DNA of 22,724 nucleotides, from positions 1 through 22,724 of IMG/VR virus record IMGVR_UViG_3300020477_000143; one strand, 5' to 3'. The position numbers and the translations under genes are program-made. Position 1 is the first letter of the stretch; the number at the start of each line of letters is the position of its first letter. Of the stretch, positions 14,190 through 20,638 are shown one piece after another. Source of the DNA: a virus. The notes beneath the pieces are model-generated. The model had not been told where the DNA came from. It saw only the letters and a program-made list of their open reading frames with translations, and did no database searches.

Positions 14190-14580
14190 GTTTGAAGGGT
14201 TGCGCGAGGCACTGCACCTGAACTATCCCCATCCAGAATTGATTGCCGTCTTAAAACTCGGAAGCGTCTGGTCAGCGAAATCTGGTTGGGATTTGAGAAT
14301 TACCTCGCTGAACGACCACATTCATACGAAACCGACAAAAAAGAACCCCAATCGAGCGATGAGCCTTCATTACTCCGACTTGGCGGTCGATTTTGTTGTG
14401 CAGTACAGTAACGGGCAACCAAATAAAGACGCGATGGCTGAACTTGCACAGTTCTTTCGAGATAATCTCGGCGCAGGGTATGACATTCTGCATGGGAAAG
14501 CGGTCAAGCATGAATCCCATATTCATGTGGAATGGGATACTAACCAACGCGCCCGTCGCAACGGGAGTCGCAGTGGCTAA
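14182..14580 (+). CDS. Endolysin, M15-type peptidase (D-Ala-D-Ala/L-Ala-D-Glu class)
   Basis: 132 residues from the ATG at 14182, which overlaps the previous stop; a longer frame upstream is only the alternate frame of that gene. The zinc-ligand pattern of peptidase family M15 is visible: SLHYSDLAVD gives His63 and Asp70 (H-x6-D), and SHIHVEWD gives His113 and His115. The usual Gly between His and Asp is replaced (DLAVD). M15 phage enzymes cut stem-peptide bonds of peptidoglycan to release progeny. There is no signal peptide or cell-wall-binding domain, so export would depend on a holin, as expected in this small cassette. The length is at the short end for the family. Confidence 0.74.
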   Translation: MIKFEGLREALHLNYPHPELIAVLKLGSVWSAKSGWDLRITSLNDHIHTKPTKKNPNRAMSLHYSDLAVDFVVQYSNGQPNKDAMAELAQFFRDNLGAGYDILHGKAVKHESHIHVEWDTNQRARRNGSRSG

Positions 14581-14899
14581 GAAACTTCCAACCATTAAGG
14601 GTGTCATCTCTGTGCCAGTGACCGATGATCTAGACACGCTGAAGAAGGCCGCGAAGGAAGCCAATCTCAGCGTTAAAGAACTACAGGCAGCGATGGCCTA
14701 CAGCGAACTCATCGCTGACGAGGCCGAGCGACGAGAAGTCAGTCCACCGATGATTATCTCTGCGTGTCTCCATTTGACCTCCGAGGTGATTACCAACTGC
14801 TACGCCGACAGCGAAGAAAAACGAGCGGAATATGTCACGAGCTTGTTTCATCAACTCTGGAAGGCCGTAGGGTTACCCCATGACGACTTTACGAGTTAA
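14573..14899 (+). CDS. Small helical protein of unknown function
   Basis: 108 residues from a GTG at 14573, with GGGAG 5 nt upstream, which decides the start over the longer open frame that overlaps the endolysin. It overlaps the endolysin stop by 8 nt. The protein starts with a short basic segment (AKKLPTIKGVISVPV) and is then helical and acidic (LDTLKKAAKEANLSVKELQA, AERREVSPPM, then SEEKRAEYVTSLFHQLWKAVG). No motif is recognised. In this position it may be a lysis-timing accessory or a DNA metabolism protein preceding the recombination genes. Confidence 0.55.
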   Translation: MAKKLPTIKGVISVPVTDDLDTLKKAAKEANLSVKELQAAMAYSELIADEAERREVSPPMIISACLHLTSEVITNCYADSEEKRAEYVTSLFHQLWKAVGLPHDDFTS

Positions 14900-15122
14900 G
14901 CCCTCAACGGTGCAGATGTTTTCCTTTGCGGTCGAACACGGCGAGAAGGGGAAGGAACAGACGACACTGCACCATGTGTTTGCCGTGACATCGAAGAAGG
15001 CACGCGCTACGCTGACAGAGCGATACCGTGGAAAGCCACGGGTTACCATTACACAGAAGCACCTTGTCGGCCCTCAATCACGGGAGAAAAGTAATAATGT
15101 CAAAGCCTTTTTGGAAGAGTAA
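14880..15122 (+). CDS. Small hypothetical protein
   Basis: 80 residues, overlapping the previous gene by 20 nt at its start and the next gene by 26 nt at its end. It has a short beta-like N-terminus (MTTLRVKPSTVQMFSFAVEH) and a basic middle (TSKKARATLTERYRGKPR). A weak GTAGGG lies upstream, so expression may depend on coupling. The composition is compatible with a small nucleic-acid-binding protein, but nothing specific can be claimed. Confidence 0.48.
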   Translation: MTTLRVKPSTVQMFSFAVEHGEKGKEQTTLHHVFAVTSKKARATLTERYRGKPRVTITQKHLVGPQSREKSNNVKAFLEE

Positions 15123-15267
15123 AACTGTCCTGCTCAATGCGGTAGCCGCTGCCTTGGCCGTGTTCATCGACCATGAGAACCCTGCACAAATTGCTCAGGG
15201 TTTAGCGTTGTTAAACATTGTCTTGCGGTTCTTTACTAGTAGTTCAGTAACCGCATCAGTGCGGTAA
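15097..15267 (+). CDS. Holin-like small membrane protein
   Basis: 56 residues from the ATG at 15097, with GGGAG about 9 nt upstream. Hydrophobic segments at about residues 10-24 (VLLNAVAAALAVFI) and 32-48 (IAQGLALLNIVLRFFTSSS) flank a short polar turn. The pattern K-S-K-T-hydrophobic-N ... LNIVLRFFTSS is one I recall from small phage membrane proteins near lysis genes, sometimes annotated as holins. The size, position three genes after the endolysin and before a terminator, and topology fit a class II-like holin. The experimental role is unproven. Confidence 0.58.
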   Translation: MSKPFWKSKTVLLNAVAAALAVFIDHENPAQIAQGLALLNIVLRFFTSSSVTASVR

Positions 15268-15294
15268 ATCACCGATTACCTGTGATACGATACT

Positions 15295-15327
15295 AGGGTC
15301 AGCCTGTAAGGGGCTGGCCCTTTTTCT
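15295..15327 (+). terminator. Intrinsic terminator after lysis cassette
   Basis: AGGGTCAGCC (15295-15304) pairs with GGCTGGCCCT (15312-15321), a 10-bp stem with one wobble and a 7-nt loop. TTTTTCT follows. The bet-like gene starts 16 nt further on with its own AGGAGGAA site. Confidence 0.82.
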
Positions 15328-15342
15328 ATTTCAGGAGGAACC

Positions 15343-16176
15343 ATGGAAGATACGAATGCTCTGGTCATTACCGATGACCAGATGAACCTGATTCGTCGGA
15401 CAGTAGCTAACGGTGCGACAGAATCTGAACTGGCACTCTACCTGTATGACTGCCAACGCCAACGGGTACACCCGCTGGATAAGCTGCTGCATTTCACGAA
15501 GCGCGGTGGACGCTATGTGCCTGTGACCTCTATCGATCTGATGCGGTCACGCGCAGCAGAAACAGGCGAGTATGCCGGAAGCTCTGACCCTGTTGTTAAA
15601 ACAGCAGGGAAGGAACTGAAGTCGGCCACGGTCACCGTGACTCGGATCGTGCAGGGACAACGGTGCGAGTTTACCGCGACGGCGGCGTTTGAAGAATACA
15701 AACCGGACAGGTCACCCATGTGGGTGAAGATGCCGATCACGATGTTGTCGAAATGCGCGGAAGCCTGTGCGCTCCGTAAAGGGTTCCCACAGCAACTCGC
15801 CGGAATGTATGGCAAGGAAGAACTCGATCAGGCCGTGACAGAACTTGACATCAAAGCGGTTGCGCCTAGCCCACTCCCGGCTGTTCCTGTGTCGCCTGGT
15901 TTGTCTATGAACGACGAGGAAGAACCGCAGCATACCGCAGACACGGTGGATGTCTCGACCGGAGAGGTGCAGCCGACAGCCGTGACCGGCAAGAAGGTCA
16001 CCGGCCCACAGGTCAAGCGTATCTACGGCAAGATTAGAAGCTCAGGCAAGGACAAGGACGACGTTCTGGCCTACGTCAAAGAGACATTCGGAGTCGATTC
16101 GTTTGAAGACTTGGTCTGGAATAAAAACGGTGACAGTCCCTACGATCAGGTATGTCAGTGGATAGACGACCAGTAA
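15343..16176 (+). CDS. bet: Bet/RecT-family single-strand annealing protein
   Basis: 277 residues, with an excellent AGGAGGAA before the ATG. The core matches phage recombination protein Bet: HPLDKLLHFTKRGGRYVPVT at about residues 43-62, DLMRSRAAETGEYAGSS, and the strongly conserved MWVKMPITMLSKCAEACALR and KGFPQQLAGMYGKEELDQA near residues 125-165. Bet anneals complementary single strands made by a partner exonuclease. The C-terminus (about 215-277, GPQVKRIYGKIRSSG, VKETFGV) is a separate small helical domain often found at the end of phage RecT or ERF proteins. The next gene overlaps it by 25 nt and encodes the probable exonuclease, so the pair forms a Red-like module. No RecA-like gene is needed. 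Confidence 0.85.
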   Translation: MEDTNALVITDDQMNLIRRTVANGATESELALYLYDCQRQRVHPLDKLLHFTKRGGRYVPVTSIDLMRSRAAETGEYAGSSDPVVKTAGKELKSATVTVTRIVQGQRCEFTATAAFEEYKPDRSPMWVKMPITMLSKCAEACALRKGFPQQLAGMYGKEELDQAVTELDIKAVAPSPLPAVPVSPGLSMNDEEEPQHTADTVDVSTGEVQPTAVTGKKVTGPQVKRIYGKIRSSGKDKDDVLAYVKETFGVDSFEDLVWNKNGDSPYDQVCQWIDDQ

Positions 16177-16685
16177 GGTTTAGTTCTGCGTGGAGTGTCG
16201 GTCGAGTTTTGGCAACGGTCTTCGGTTCGCCGGACTTTATCCCCGCCGTGTATCTCAAGCGGGGAGCCGACATTCACCGTTGGACTGAACATTACGATCT
16301 GGGACAGGTCTACAGGCCAGAGGAAGACTTGGCTGGCTGGTGCGATGCCTACAAAGCCTTCACCTATGCTCATGCACCCTCATGGCATGACAATGGGATT
16401 GAAACGGTGTTTGAGACAGGGGTCTATCACGGGGTGATTGACCGGATAGGCTTCCTGAAGGGCTTTGGTGAAAGCGTCTGCGACATCAAAACCGGCAAGC
16501 CTAATCCCAAGAAAGACTCGCTCCAGCTTGCCGCCTATACGCAGGGCTTCTTCCCTGAGACATACGACTCAATCGACAGGGTTGGTATTTATATTGCGAA
16601 GGATGGCACATATAAGGTGCGACAATACGACGACAATGAAGATTTTCAACGGTGGAAAGAAATTCTTCACCATGCGATTACATAG
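16152..16685 (+). CDS. RecB/Cas4-like PD-(D/E)XK exonuclease
   Basis: 177 residues, overlapping bet by 25 nt. The PD-(D/E)XK core is clear: His42 in GADIHRW, Asp97 in VYHGVIDRIG, the DIK pair Asp111/Lys113 in VCDIKTGK, and Gln125/Tyr129 in LQLAAYTQ. This order (H, GxxD, DxK, QxxxY) is that of RecB-family and lambda-Exo-like nucleases. It would digest one strand of DNA ends and supply the single strands that the Bet-like partner anneals. It lacks the Cys ligands of Cas4, so it is probably not an iron-sulfur form. Start choice: the ATG at 16152 is the only early start in frame and fits the tight overlap seen elsewhere. Confidence 0.82.
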   Translation: MSVDRRPVRFSSAWSVGRVLATVFGSPDFIPAVYLKRGADIHRWTEHYDLGQVYRPEEDLAGWCDAYKAFTYAHAPSWHDNGIETVFETGVYHGVIDRIGFLKGFGESVCDIKTGKPNPKKDSLQLAAYTQGFFPETYDSIDRVGIYIAKDGTYKVRQYDDNEDFQRWKEILHHAIT

Positions 16686-16699
16686 CGAGGGTTGTTGAC

Positions 16700-16870
16700 A
16701 TGAATATGGATTACCCGTGGAGTCATATAGATGGATGTCCCTGCCCGTCGTGCGGTGATAAAGCCGCCGAGGAACAAGAGAGATTAGAACGTGAGCTTGA
16801 AGATCCTGACAGCCCACTACATGATCCAGAGTCAGAGGAATACAAGGAAGTTTACGGTGAAGGTCAATGA
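16700..16870 (+). CDS. Small CPCPSC zinc-knuckle protein
   Basis: 56 residues from the ATG at 16700, preceded by GAGGG about 8 nt upstream; a longer frame starts inside the exonuclease gene. The sequence is MNMDYPWSHIDGCPCPSCGD, then a very acidic helix (AAEEQERLERELEDPDS) and a charged tail. The CxCxxC motif at about residues 13-18 is shared with two other proteins of the window. Its stop overlaps the ATG of the initiator gene, so it belongs to the recombination-replication operon and might modulate one of its neighbours. Confidence 0.6.
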   Translation: MNMDYPWSHIDGCPCPSCGDKAAEEQERLERELEDPDSPLHDPESEEYKEVYGEGQ

Positions 16871-17637
16871 AAGCGCAGACGGGGCCACTAGCCAATATCC
16901 CGTTGTGGCTGATTGAGCACCGTGAGGTCAGTGCGATGGCCGTCAGGCTCTGGGGGTTACTGTATGCCAAATACACCACCCGCACCCCTGACGCGCCCGT
17001 CGCTGAACCGACACGGCCACAACTGGCGCATGACCTTGATTGTTCCGTTGATTCTATTGACCGCTACCTGAAAGCCCTCTCAAAGGCAGGGGCTATTACA
17101 GTGATCAATCAACATACCAGTAGCAAACAACAGGCGCAGAATCGGTATGAACTGACGATGGTGCAGGGGGGCCGTAACGATACGGCTGGCCTAGCCGCAC
17201 CAGTGCGGCCCACCAGAACGGCTAACTTGTTTAGTGAGAAGCCTTTAACGATTGCTGAACAGTCAGAACGGGCAAAAGAGAGTAGTAGTAGTTCTTTAGT
17301 ACGTACAGTACAGTACGTACGGTTTGATCAATTTTGGAATCTCTATCCGAGGAACCATAAGAAACAACGGGCAAAAGTCGCATGGTTGAAACTCAAGGTG
17401 GAACAGGACATGGCCTTGTGGACGGCCATCATCGGTGGACTGCGACGATGGATGGACTATTGGTCGTCACAGGGAACCAAGCAGCAATACATTCCGTATG
17501 CCAGTACATGGCTGAATGACCGCCAATGGGAAGACGAGATTGAAATAGAGACTCGACCATCCCTGAGTCGGCAGTCTCAATCCCTTGTAGCGGCCTCACA
17601 AGCCTTCCTAGACCGCAGGAAGGGGGAAGCATCGTGA
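16867..17637 (+). CDS. O-like phage replication initiator
   Basis: 256 residues. The N-terminal part (about 14-95) is a winged-helix region (LIEHREVSAMAVRLWGLLYA, AHDLDCSVDSIDRYLKALSK) like that of phage O or DnaD-type initiators. A low-complexity Ser-rich linker (about 136-146) follows. The C-terminal domain (FDQFWNLYPRNHKKQRAK and YIPYASTWLNDRQWEDE, about residues 153-223) is the common end of phage replication-initiation proteins. It should bind the origin and recruit the helicase. The linker DNA contains a striking palindromic GTAC cluster (17299-17320), in the position where lambda places its origin inside gene O. It overlaps the upstream gene by 4 nt, and its TGA overlaps the downstream start. 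Confidence 0.78.
   Translation: MKAQTGPLANIPLWLIEHREVSAMAVRLWGLLYAKYTTRTPDAPVAEPTRPQLAHDLDCSVDSIDRYLKALSKAGAITVINQHTSSKQQAQNRYELTMVQGGRNDTAGLAAPVRPTRTANLFSEKPLTIAEQSERAKESSSSSLVRTVQYVRFDQFWNLYPRNHKKQRAKVAWLKLKVEQDMALWTAIIGGLRRWMDYWSSQGTKQQYIPYASTWLNDRQWEDEIEIETRPSLSRQSQSLVAASQAFLDRRKGEAS
17281..17336 (+). other. Palindromic GTAC cluster inside initiator gene (origin candidate)
   Basis: AGT repeats (17281-17292) lead into two identical GTACGTAC palindromes (17299-17306 and 17313-17320) around AGTACA. This makes a perfect inverted repeat with five GTAC sites, followed by an A/T-rich stretch (17321-17336). It lies in the part of the gene that codes for a Ser-rich linker, where sequence is free to vary, as in lambda O. 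Confidence 0.5.
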
Positions 17638-18203
17638 TGACCTATACGCTGGCGTCAGAGGCTCCTGAGCGGTTTCTACAAGCCTTCAACAATCTGGCGG
17701 TATCGAAGTCAGGTGAACATGACGAGAACGAGTTTGAGTCATATTTCCAAGAACTCGGTGAACTGCCCATAGACTCTGTCGAACAGGCTGCACGGGAGCT
17801 TAAACGGACACCTGGCCCATTTATGCCGGACTGTGGAACTTGGTTTCGATTAGCCGACAAGATTGCTGCGGAAGCACTAGAGAAAGACAACGAGGTAGAA
17901 GTCTTACAGTTGTCGTCAGGGCAGCATATTGAACGCGATGCGATAGAACGAACGAAGGTGGCACGGGCTGAGTTTGTAGAAAAACTGGAAGCTCTGACAG
18001 GGAGAACACTACCTGACGATCACCCAATGAAGTCTGGTGATATTCGACTTCCAACCTTCGCCTGTCATCTGTGTAAGGACTCTGGGTTTGTGTCAGCAGA
18101 ACATCGTCGTGTCCAGCGATGCGTCTGCCATGCTACGAATCCAGTCCTTCAGAAGTATCGGGTTAAGAGTCGAGTGAAGGATGCCAAGGATAAGGTAGGA
18201 TGA
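17637..18203 (+). CDS. Replication partner / helicase-loader-like protein
   Basis: 188 residues from the ATG at 17637; a GTG at 17634 gives one more residue. AGGGGGAAG lies about 8 nt upstream, within the initiator gene end. The N-terminal half is helical (ERFLQAFNNLAVSK, FESYFQELGEL, VEQAARELKRTPGPFMPDCG). The C-terminal third has a CHLCKDSGF segment, then RVQRCVCH, a Cys4-type zinc ribbon (C-x2-C ... C-x1-C). Similar proteins follow O-like initiators in many phages and act as lambda P-like loaders of the host helicase. That role is inferred from order and from the zinc ribbon; no Walker motif is present, so it is not a DnaC-type ATPase. Confidence 0.6.
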   Translation: MTYTLASEAPERFLQAFNNLAVSKSGEHDENEFESYFQELGELPIDSVEQAARELKRTPGPFMPDCGTWFRLADKIAAEALEKDNEVEVLQLSSGQHIERDAIERTKVARAEFVEKLEALTGRTLPDDHPMKSGDIRLPTFACHLCKDSGFVSAEHRRVQRCVCHATNPVLQKYRVKSRVKDAKDKVG

Positions 18204-18232
18204 TCTTGGGATATGAGGGGTTTTCGGGGTTG

Positions 18233-18249
18233 CTACGCTCCCTGCGTAG
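18233..18249 (+). other. Short hairpin after replication genes
   Basis: CTACGC (18233-18238) pairs with GCGTAG (18244-18249) around a 5-nt loop. No T-run follows, so it is not an intrinsic terminator. It stands in the 158-nt gap that also holds the 22-bp tandem repeat. Confidence 0.3.
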
Positions 18250-18303
18250 TGTCGGTCAGCCAGCCGTCCTCCACCCAGACAACCTCTCTATCCCCCCATT
18301 ACA

Positions 18304-18356
18304 AATCTCCACCTTTCTCCACCGTAATCTCCACCTTTCTCCACCGTAATCTCCAC
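18304..18356 (+). repeat. 22-bp tandem repeat, 2.4 copies
   Basis: The unit AATCTCCACCTTTCTCCACCGT (22 nt) occurs at 18304-18325 and 18326-18347 without mismatch, and a third partial copy (AATCTCCAC) runs to 18356. TCTCCAC occurs five times, at 18306, 18316, 18328, 18338 and 18350, about one helical turn apart. It ends 5 nt before the HNH gene start and follows the initiator genes, so it is either an iteron-like protein-binding site or a regulatory leader for the HNH gene. Confidence 0.7.
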
Positions 18357-18361
18357 ACATA

Positions 18362-18655
18362 ATGCAATTCCCTAAACCAACTTCTCGAAAACGGGAAAAA
18401 GCGGCAAAGAAAGCTCGTCGGAAGGCGCATATTGCCAAAATACGACGACAAGTGTCGATGCGTGACCGTCGATGTCGAATCTGTGGCGAACTGTTTGGGG
18501 TTGGTGAACTAACGCCAGAGATGCACGAGCTTCAAAGCCGCGCACAACTGCGAGGCCGACCGATTGAAGAAATCTTTAGTCTGGAAAACTGTGTCATGTT
18601 GCACCGGAAATGCCATCGTCATGTGACCGAAAAAAGGATATCCCTAAACCCATAA
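18362..18655 (+). CDS. HNH endonuclease-like protein
   Basis: 97 residues. A very basic N-terminus (KREKAAKKARRKAHIAKIRR) is followed by C38-RI-C41, the HELQSR segment with His55, and the C-terminal NCVMLHRKCHRHV with Cys77, His81, Cys84 and His85. This is the HNH zinc-nuclease layout with paired CxxC and C..H..CH ligands. Phage HNH proteins nick or cut DNA in packaging or as mobile elements. This one is in a replication region, not beside terminase. No ribosome-binding site precedes the ATG, because the upstream sequence is the pyrimidine-rich repeat, so the start may be later or translation may be low. It could be a free-standing homing enzyme. Confidence 0.7.
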   Translation: MQFPKPTSRKREKAAKKARRKAHIAKIRRQVSMRDRRCRICGELFGVGELTPEMHELQSRAQLRGRPIEEIFSLENCVMLHRKCHRHVTEKRISLNP

Positions 18656-18715
18656 TAGAATTGCCAGTAGAATGCCATAGCATCAATCGGTAAGGCGAGT
18701 ATCATAAAATTTCAA

Positions 18716-19048
18716 ATGGCAAAACGAGTCGATAAAAATCACAAGGAACTAGTTGCCGCGCTCAGGAAAATCCCAGGGGTCAGCGTCTTCAGCTTGGCCG
18801 ATCTTGGGAAGGGTGTTCCTGATATCTGCATCGGGTATCGCTCGTTCAACATACTGGCCGAGATAAAAAGTGCGAAGGGGAAGCTCAATCCCCTGCAAAC
18901 AGAGTGGCATTTCACATGGACGGGAACCCCTGTGGTTATTCTCAGGGACACTGATGACATCGCAGAACTCATCAAGACACTGGACACATTCTATGTCGAG
19001 CTAGGACAGAGACTGGCCGACGCAATCATCAAGAAGGAGAATCCATGA
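18716..19048 (+). CDS. VRR-NUC domain nuclease
   Basis: 110 residues. The conserved core GKGVPDICIG (Asp36), ILAEIKSAKGK (Glu49, Lys51) and a downstream Gln61 are the PD-(D/E)XK residues of VRR-NUC proteins. This family includes stand-alone phage nucleases and the nuclease domain of FAN1. A basic N-terminal helix (MAKRVDKNHKELVAALRK) fits DNA contact. The family acts on branched or junction DNA; a role in resolving replication or recombination intermediates is the natural inference. It overlaps the next start by 4 nt (ATGA). A 60-nt gap after the HNH gene shows no convincing promoter. Confidence 0.82.
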   Translation: MAKRVDKNHKELVAALRKIPGVSVFSLADLGKGVPDICIGYRSFNILAEIKSAKGKLNPLQTEWHFTWTGTPVVILRDTDDIAELIKTLDTFYVELGQRLADAIIKKENP

Positions 19049-19569
19049 CAGAGCTTTCTCTGGTCACAGACCCCACTGGCGTTGTTGCGCCACGCCCTGA
19101 TACCCAAGCACTCAGATTGACAGCGGGTATCCTGATGACATCGACAGGAGCGGTCATCAGTGAGGACATCACGATTGAGGAATTTTGCGACGGGTTGAAA
19201 AATTGCCAAGCCCTGGCGAACTCCAGCATGTGGACGCTTGGAGACTTACTAGCCTACGGAGAGTCCAGAGGCGAGTGGGGGGAAATGTATACCCAAGCTC
19301 TCGACCTCACGCAGAAGTCCTATAGCACCCTGACTCAGGCCATGCATATTTCCAAGCAATACCCCATGGAAGAACGCAATGCTGATGTCTCATGGAGCCA
19401 CCATCGTGAAGCGGCATCAATTAAAAATCGTGACGAGCGACAGTCAGTCCTGCGCCAAGCGGCTGACGAGGGATGGACACGGGAACAGGTGCGAGAGCAT
19501 GTCAAAGGCTCCAGCGTAGCCGCGAAGAAGGTCACTACCTGTCCTCAATGTGGTCACGAGTGGTCGTAG
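19045..19569 (+). CDS. ParB-like helical protein with C-terminal zinc ribbon
   Basis: 174 residues, with the ATG overlapping the VRR-NUC stop as ATGA. The central part (MWTLGDLLAYGESRGEWGE, SYSTLTQAMHISKQYP, WSHHREAASI, DERQSVLRQAADEGWTREQV) resembles the helix-turn-helix portion of ParB/KorB-like proteins, especially the segment that scores a site then packs on a HTH. The C-terminus ends in TTCPQCGHEWS (Cys166, Cys169), half of a zinc ribbon. Phage proteins of this shape can be partition, DNA-binding or recombination accessory factors. I cannot choose, but its place among nucleases supports DNA binding. Confidence 0.58.
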   Translation: MTELSLVTDPTGVVAPRPDTQALRLTAGILMTSTGAVISEDITIEEFCDGLKNCQALANSSMWTLGDLLAYGESRGEWGEMYTQALDLTQKSYSTLTQAMHISKQYPMEERNADVSWSHHREAASIKNRDERQSVLRQAADEGWTREQVREHVKGSSVAAKKVTTCPQCGHEWS

Positions 19570-19572
19570 ACG

Positions 19573-20121
19573 ATGTCGATAGGAATCTATACCAATATCT
19601 GGATTGGCTCACAGGACGATTGCACACACGGCTCTCAAGATCGTCGTGTTATTCACGCCTGTAAGTATCCCTGCTATAACAAACAGCTTGACGCAGGACA
19701 CAAACCGACAAAGTCTGACGATAATTATTTAGTCGTGCAGCATGAGCACGATCTGTATCTGAATATCGTTGATGCCAGAAAGCCCCTGTTTTTCTTTGAA
19801 ACATTCTGGGCTGTAAAACAGTTCTGCCTGGACACGCCATCGAAGCTCTTGATTCACTGCAATAAAGGGCAGTCTCGGTCTGTGGCCTTGGCTATCTTAT
19901 GTGCCACATGGAGGGGGCTTATCCATCCACGCACATGGAAGGATGCCATCAGGCGGCAGTCATGGGATGAGCGTATCCCTGTCAACTTTGGGGCTGGACT
20001 CAACAGGTTTCTAACAGACAACTGGATGTATCTCACACAGGAGAAAGACCAATGGGATGGCTCACAGCCGGACTCAAATTATTTCCTCTCATCGTGCAAG
20101 GAATCAAAGCCGTCGAAATAA
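19573..20121 (+). CDS. Dual-specificity / tyrosine phosphatase-like protein
   Basis: 182 residues. The phosphatase loop LLIHCNKGQSRSVALAIL is intact: His95, the nucleophile Cys96, and Arg102 in an HCx5R signature followed by the hydrophobic helix typical of dual-specificity phosphatases. A candidate general acid is Asp67 in NIVDARK, where the loop is short, so its assignment is weak. The N-terminal part starts MSIGIYTNIWIGSQDD, like the IxxxIYIGS strand of these enzymes. It would remove phosphate from proteins, RNA caps or small molecules. It starts 3 nt after the previous stop and its last 70 nt overlap the next gene. The nearby replication genes make a host-signalling or DNA-related substrate possible. 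This is a rare type of gene in phages. Confidence 0.76.
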   Translation: MSIGIYTNIWIGSQDDCTHGSQDRRVIHACKYPCYNKQLDAGHKPTKSDDNYLVVQHEHDLYLNIVDARKPLFFFETFWAVKQFCLDTPSKLLIHCNKGQSRSVALAILCATWRGLIHPRTWKDAIRRQSWDERIPVNFGAGLNRFLTDNWMYLTQEKDQWDGSQPDSNYFLSSCKESKPSK

Positions 20122-20321
20122 GATCGAAAGATAAGGGATCGAGTAAGCAGGAAGAAGCCCTGACAATCGTCAGAGAAACACTCGACCAAGATAAAGACGA
20201 CGGGGAAACACTAAAGAATCTCACTCTGTCAGATCCAGCGGTGGAGTTTGCTCTTCGTAACTGTATTGATGCCGCCGTCCATCTGATGAATGTATTATCA
20301 AAGCATAAGAGGTCTTCCTGA
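20052..20321 (+). CDS. Small helical protein overlapping the phosphatase gene
   Basis: 89 residues, with CACAGGAG about 8 nt before the ATG, which supports the start although the first 70 nt lie inside the phosphatase gene. The N-terminus (MGWLTAGLKLFPLIVQGIKA) is an amphipathic or membrane-associated helix. The rest is acidic and helical (SKQEEALTIVRETLDQDKDD, then a helix ending HLMNVLSKHKRSS). No motif recognised. It is the last gene of the rightward block and lies next to the minus-strand terminator. Confidence 0.56.
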   Translation: MGWLTAGLKLFPLIVQGIKAVEIRSKDKGSSKQEEALTIVRETLDQDKDDGETLKNLTLSDPAVEFALRNCIDAAVHLMNVLSKHKRSS

Positions 20322-20366
20322 AAAATTAAAAAGGGCGAAGCCATCTGACTAGGAATGGCAACGCCC
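20321..20366 (-). terminator. Minus-strand intrinsic terminator
   Basis: Read on the minus strand, GGGCG-TT-GCCAT pairs with ATGGC-TT-CGCCC (20366-20333), with a small internal loop. It is followed by TTTTTAATTTTT (20332-20321). It ends transcription from the leftward genes at 20581-22539 and prevents it from running into the rightward replication block. The hairpin alone could also pause rightward transcription. Confidence 0.78.
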
Positions 20367-20395
20367 ATAAGGAATAGACTCTTTCAGTATACACC

Positions 20396-20638
20396 ATGAA
20401 ACAGCAGACCTTGTTTCCGGCATTACACTCACGCGCAACGAACCGGACTAAGAATGGAGAACTTGCCTGTGCCTTTGGGACACCATGGCTTGACCATGAC
20501 ACCGCTCGTATCGATCACCTTACAGGATGTCGCGGTTGCGACGAGGCTACTCTCAGAGCGGTGACTCATAGTTCTTCTGGTCATAAACCACCCACGAAGA
20601 GTCCAAGGGCGGTTCCGCATCCTGCTCCAAAGGCGTAG
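20396..20638 (+). CDS. Doubtful small Cys-pair protein, convergent with membrane gene
   Basis: 80 residues, beginning MKQQTLFPALHSRATNRTKN, with a GCRGC segment (GCRGCDEATLRA) and a Pro-rich end. An AAGGAATAGA copy lies at 20369-20378, but 17 nt before the ATG, too far for a good ribosome-binding site. Its last 58 nt overlap the convergent membrane-protein gene. It sits after the minus-strand terminator. A competing minus-strand frame (start near 20566) also exists. I keep it as a candidate only because the middle looks protein-like. Confidence 0.35.
   Translation: MKQQTLFPALHSRATNRTKNGELACAFGTPWLDHDTARIDHLTGCRGCDEATLRAVTHSSSGHKPPTKSPRAVPHPAPKA

Noticed and set aside
18304-18356. 22-bp tandem repeat considered as CRISPR
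   Set aside because: The copies are directly adjacent, with no spacers between them.
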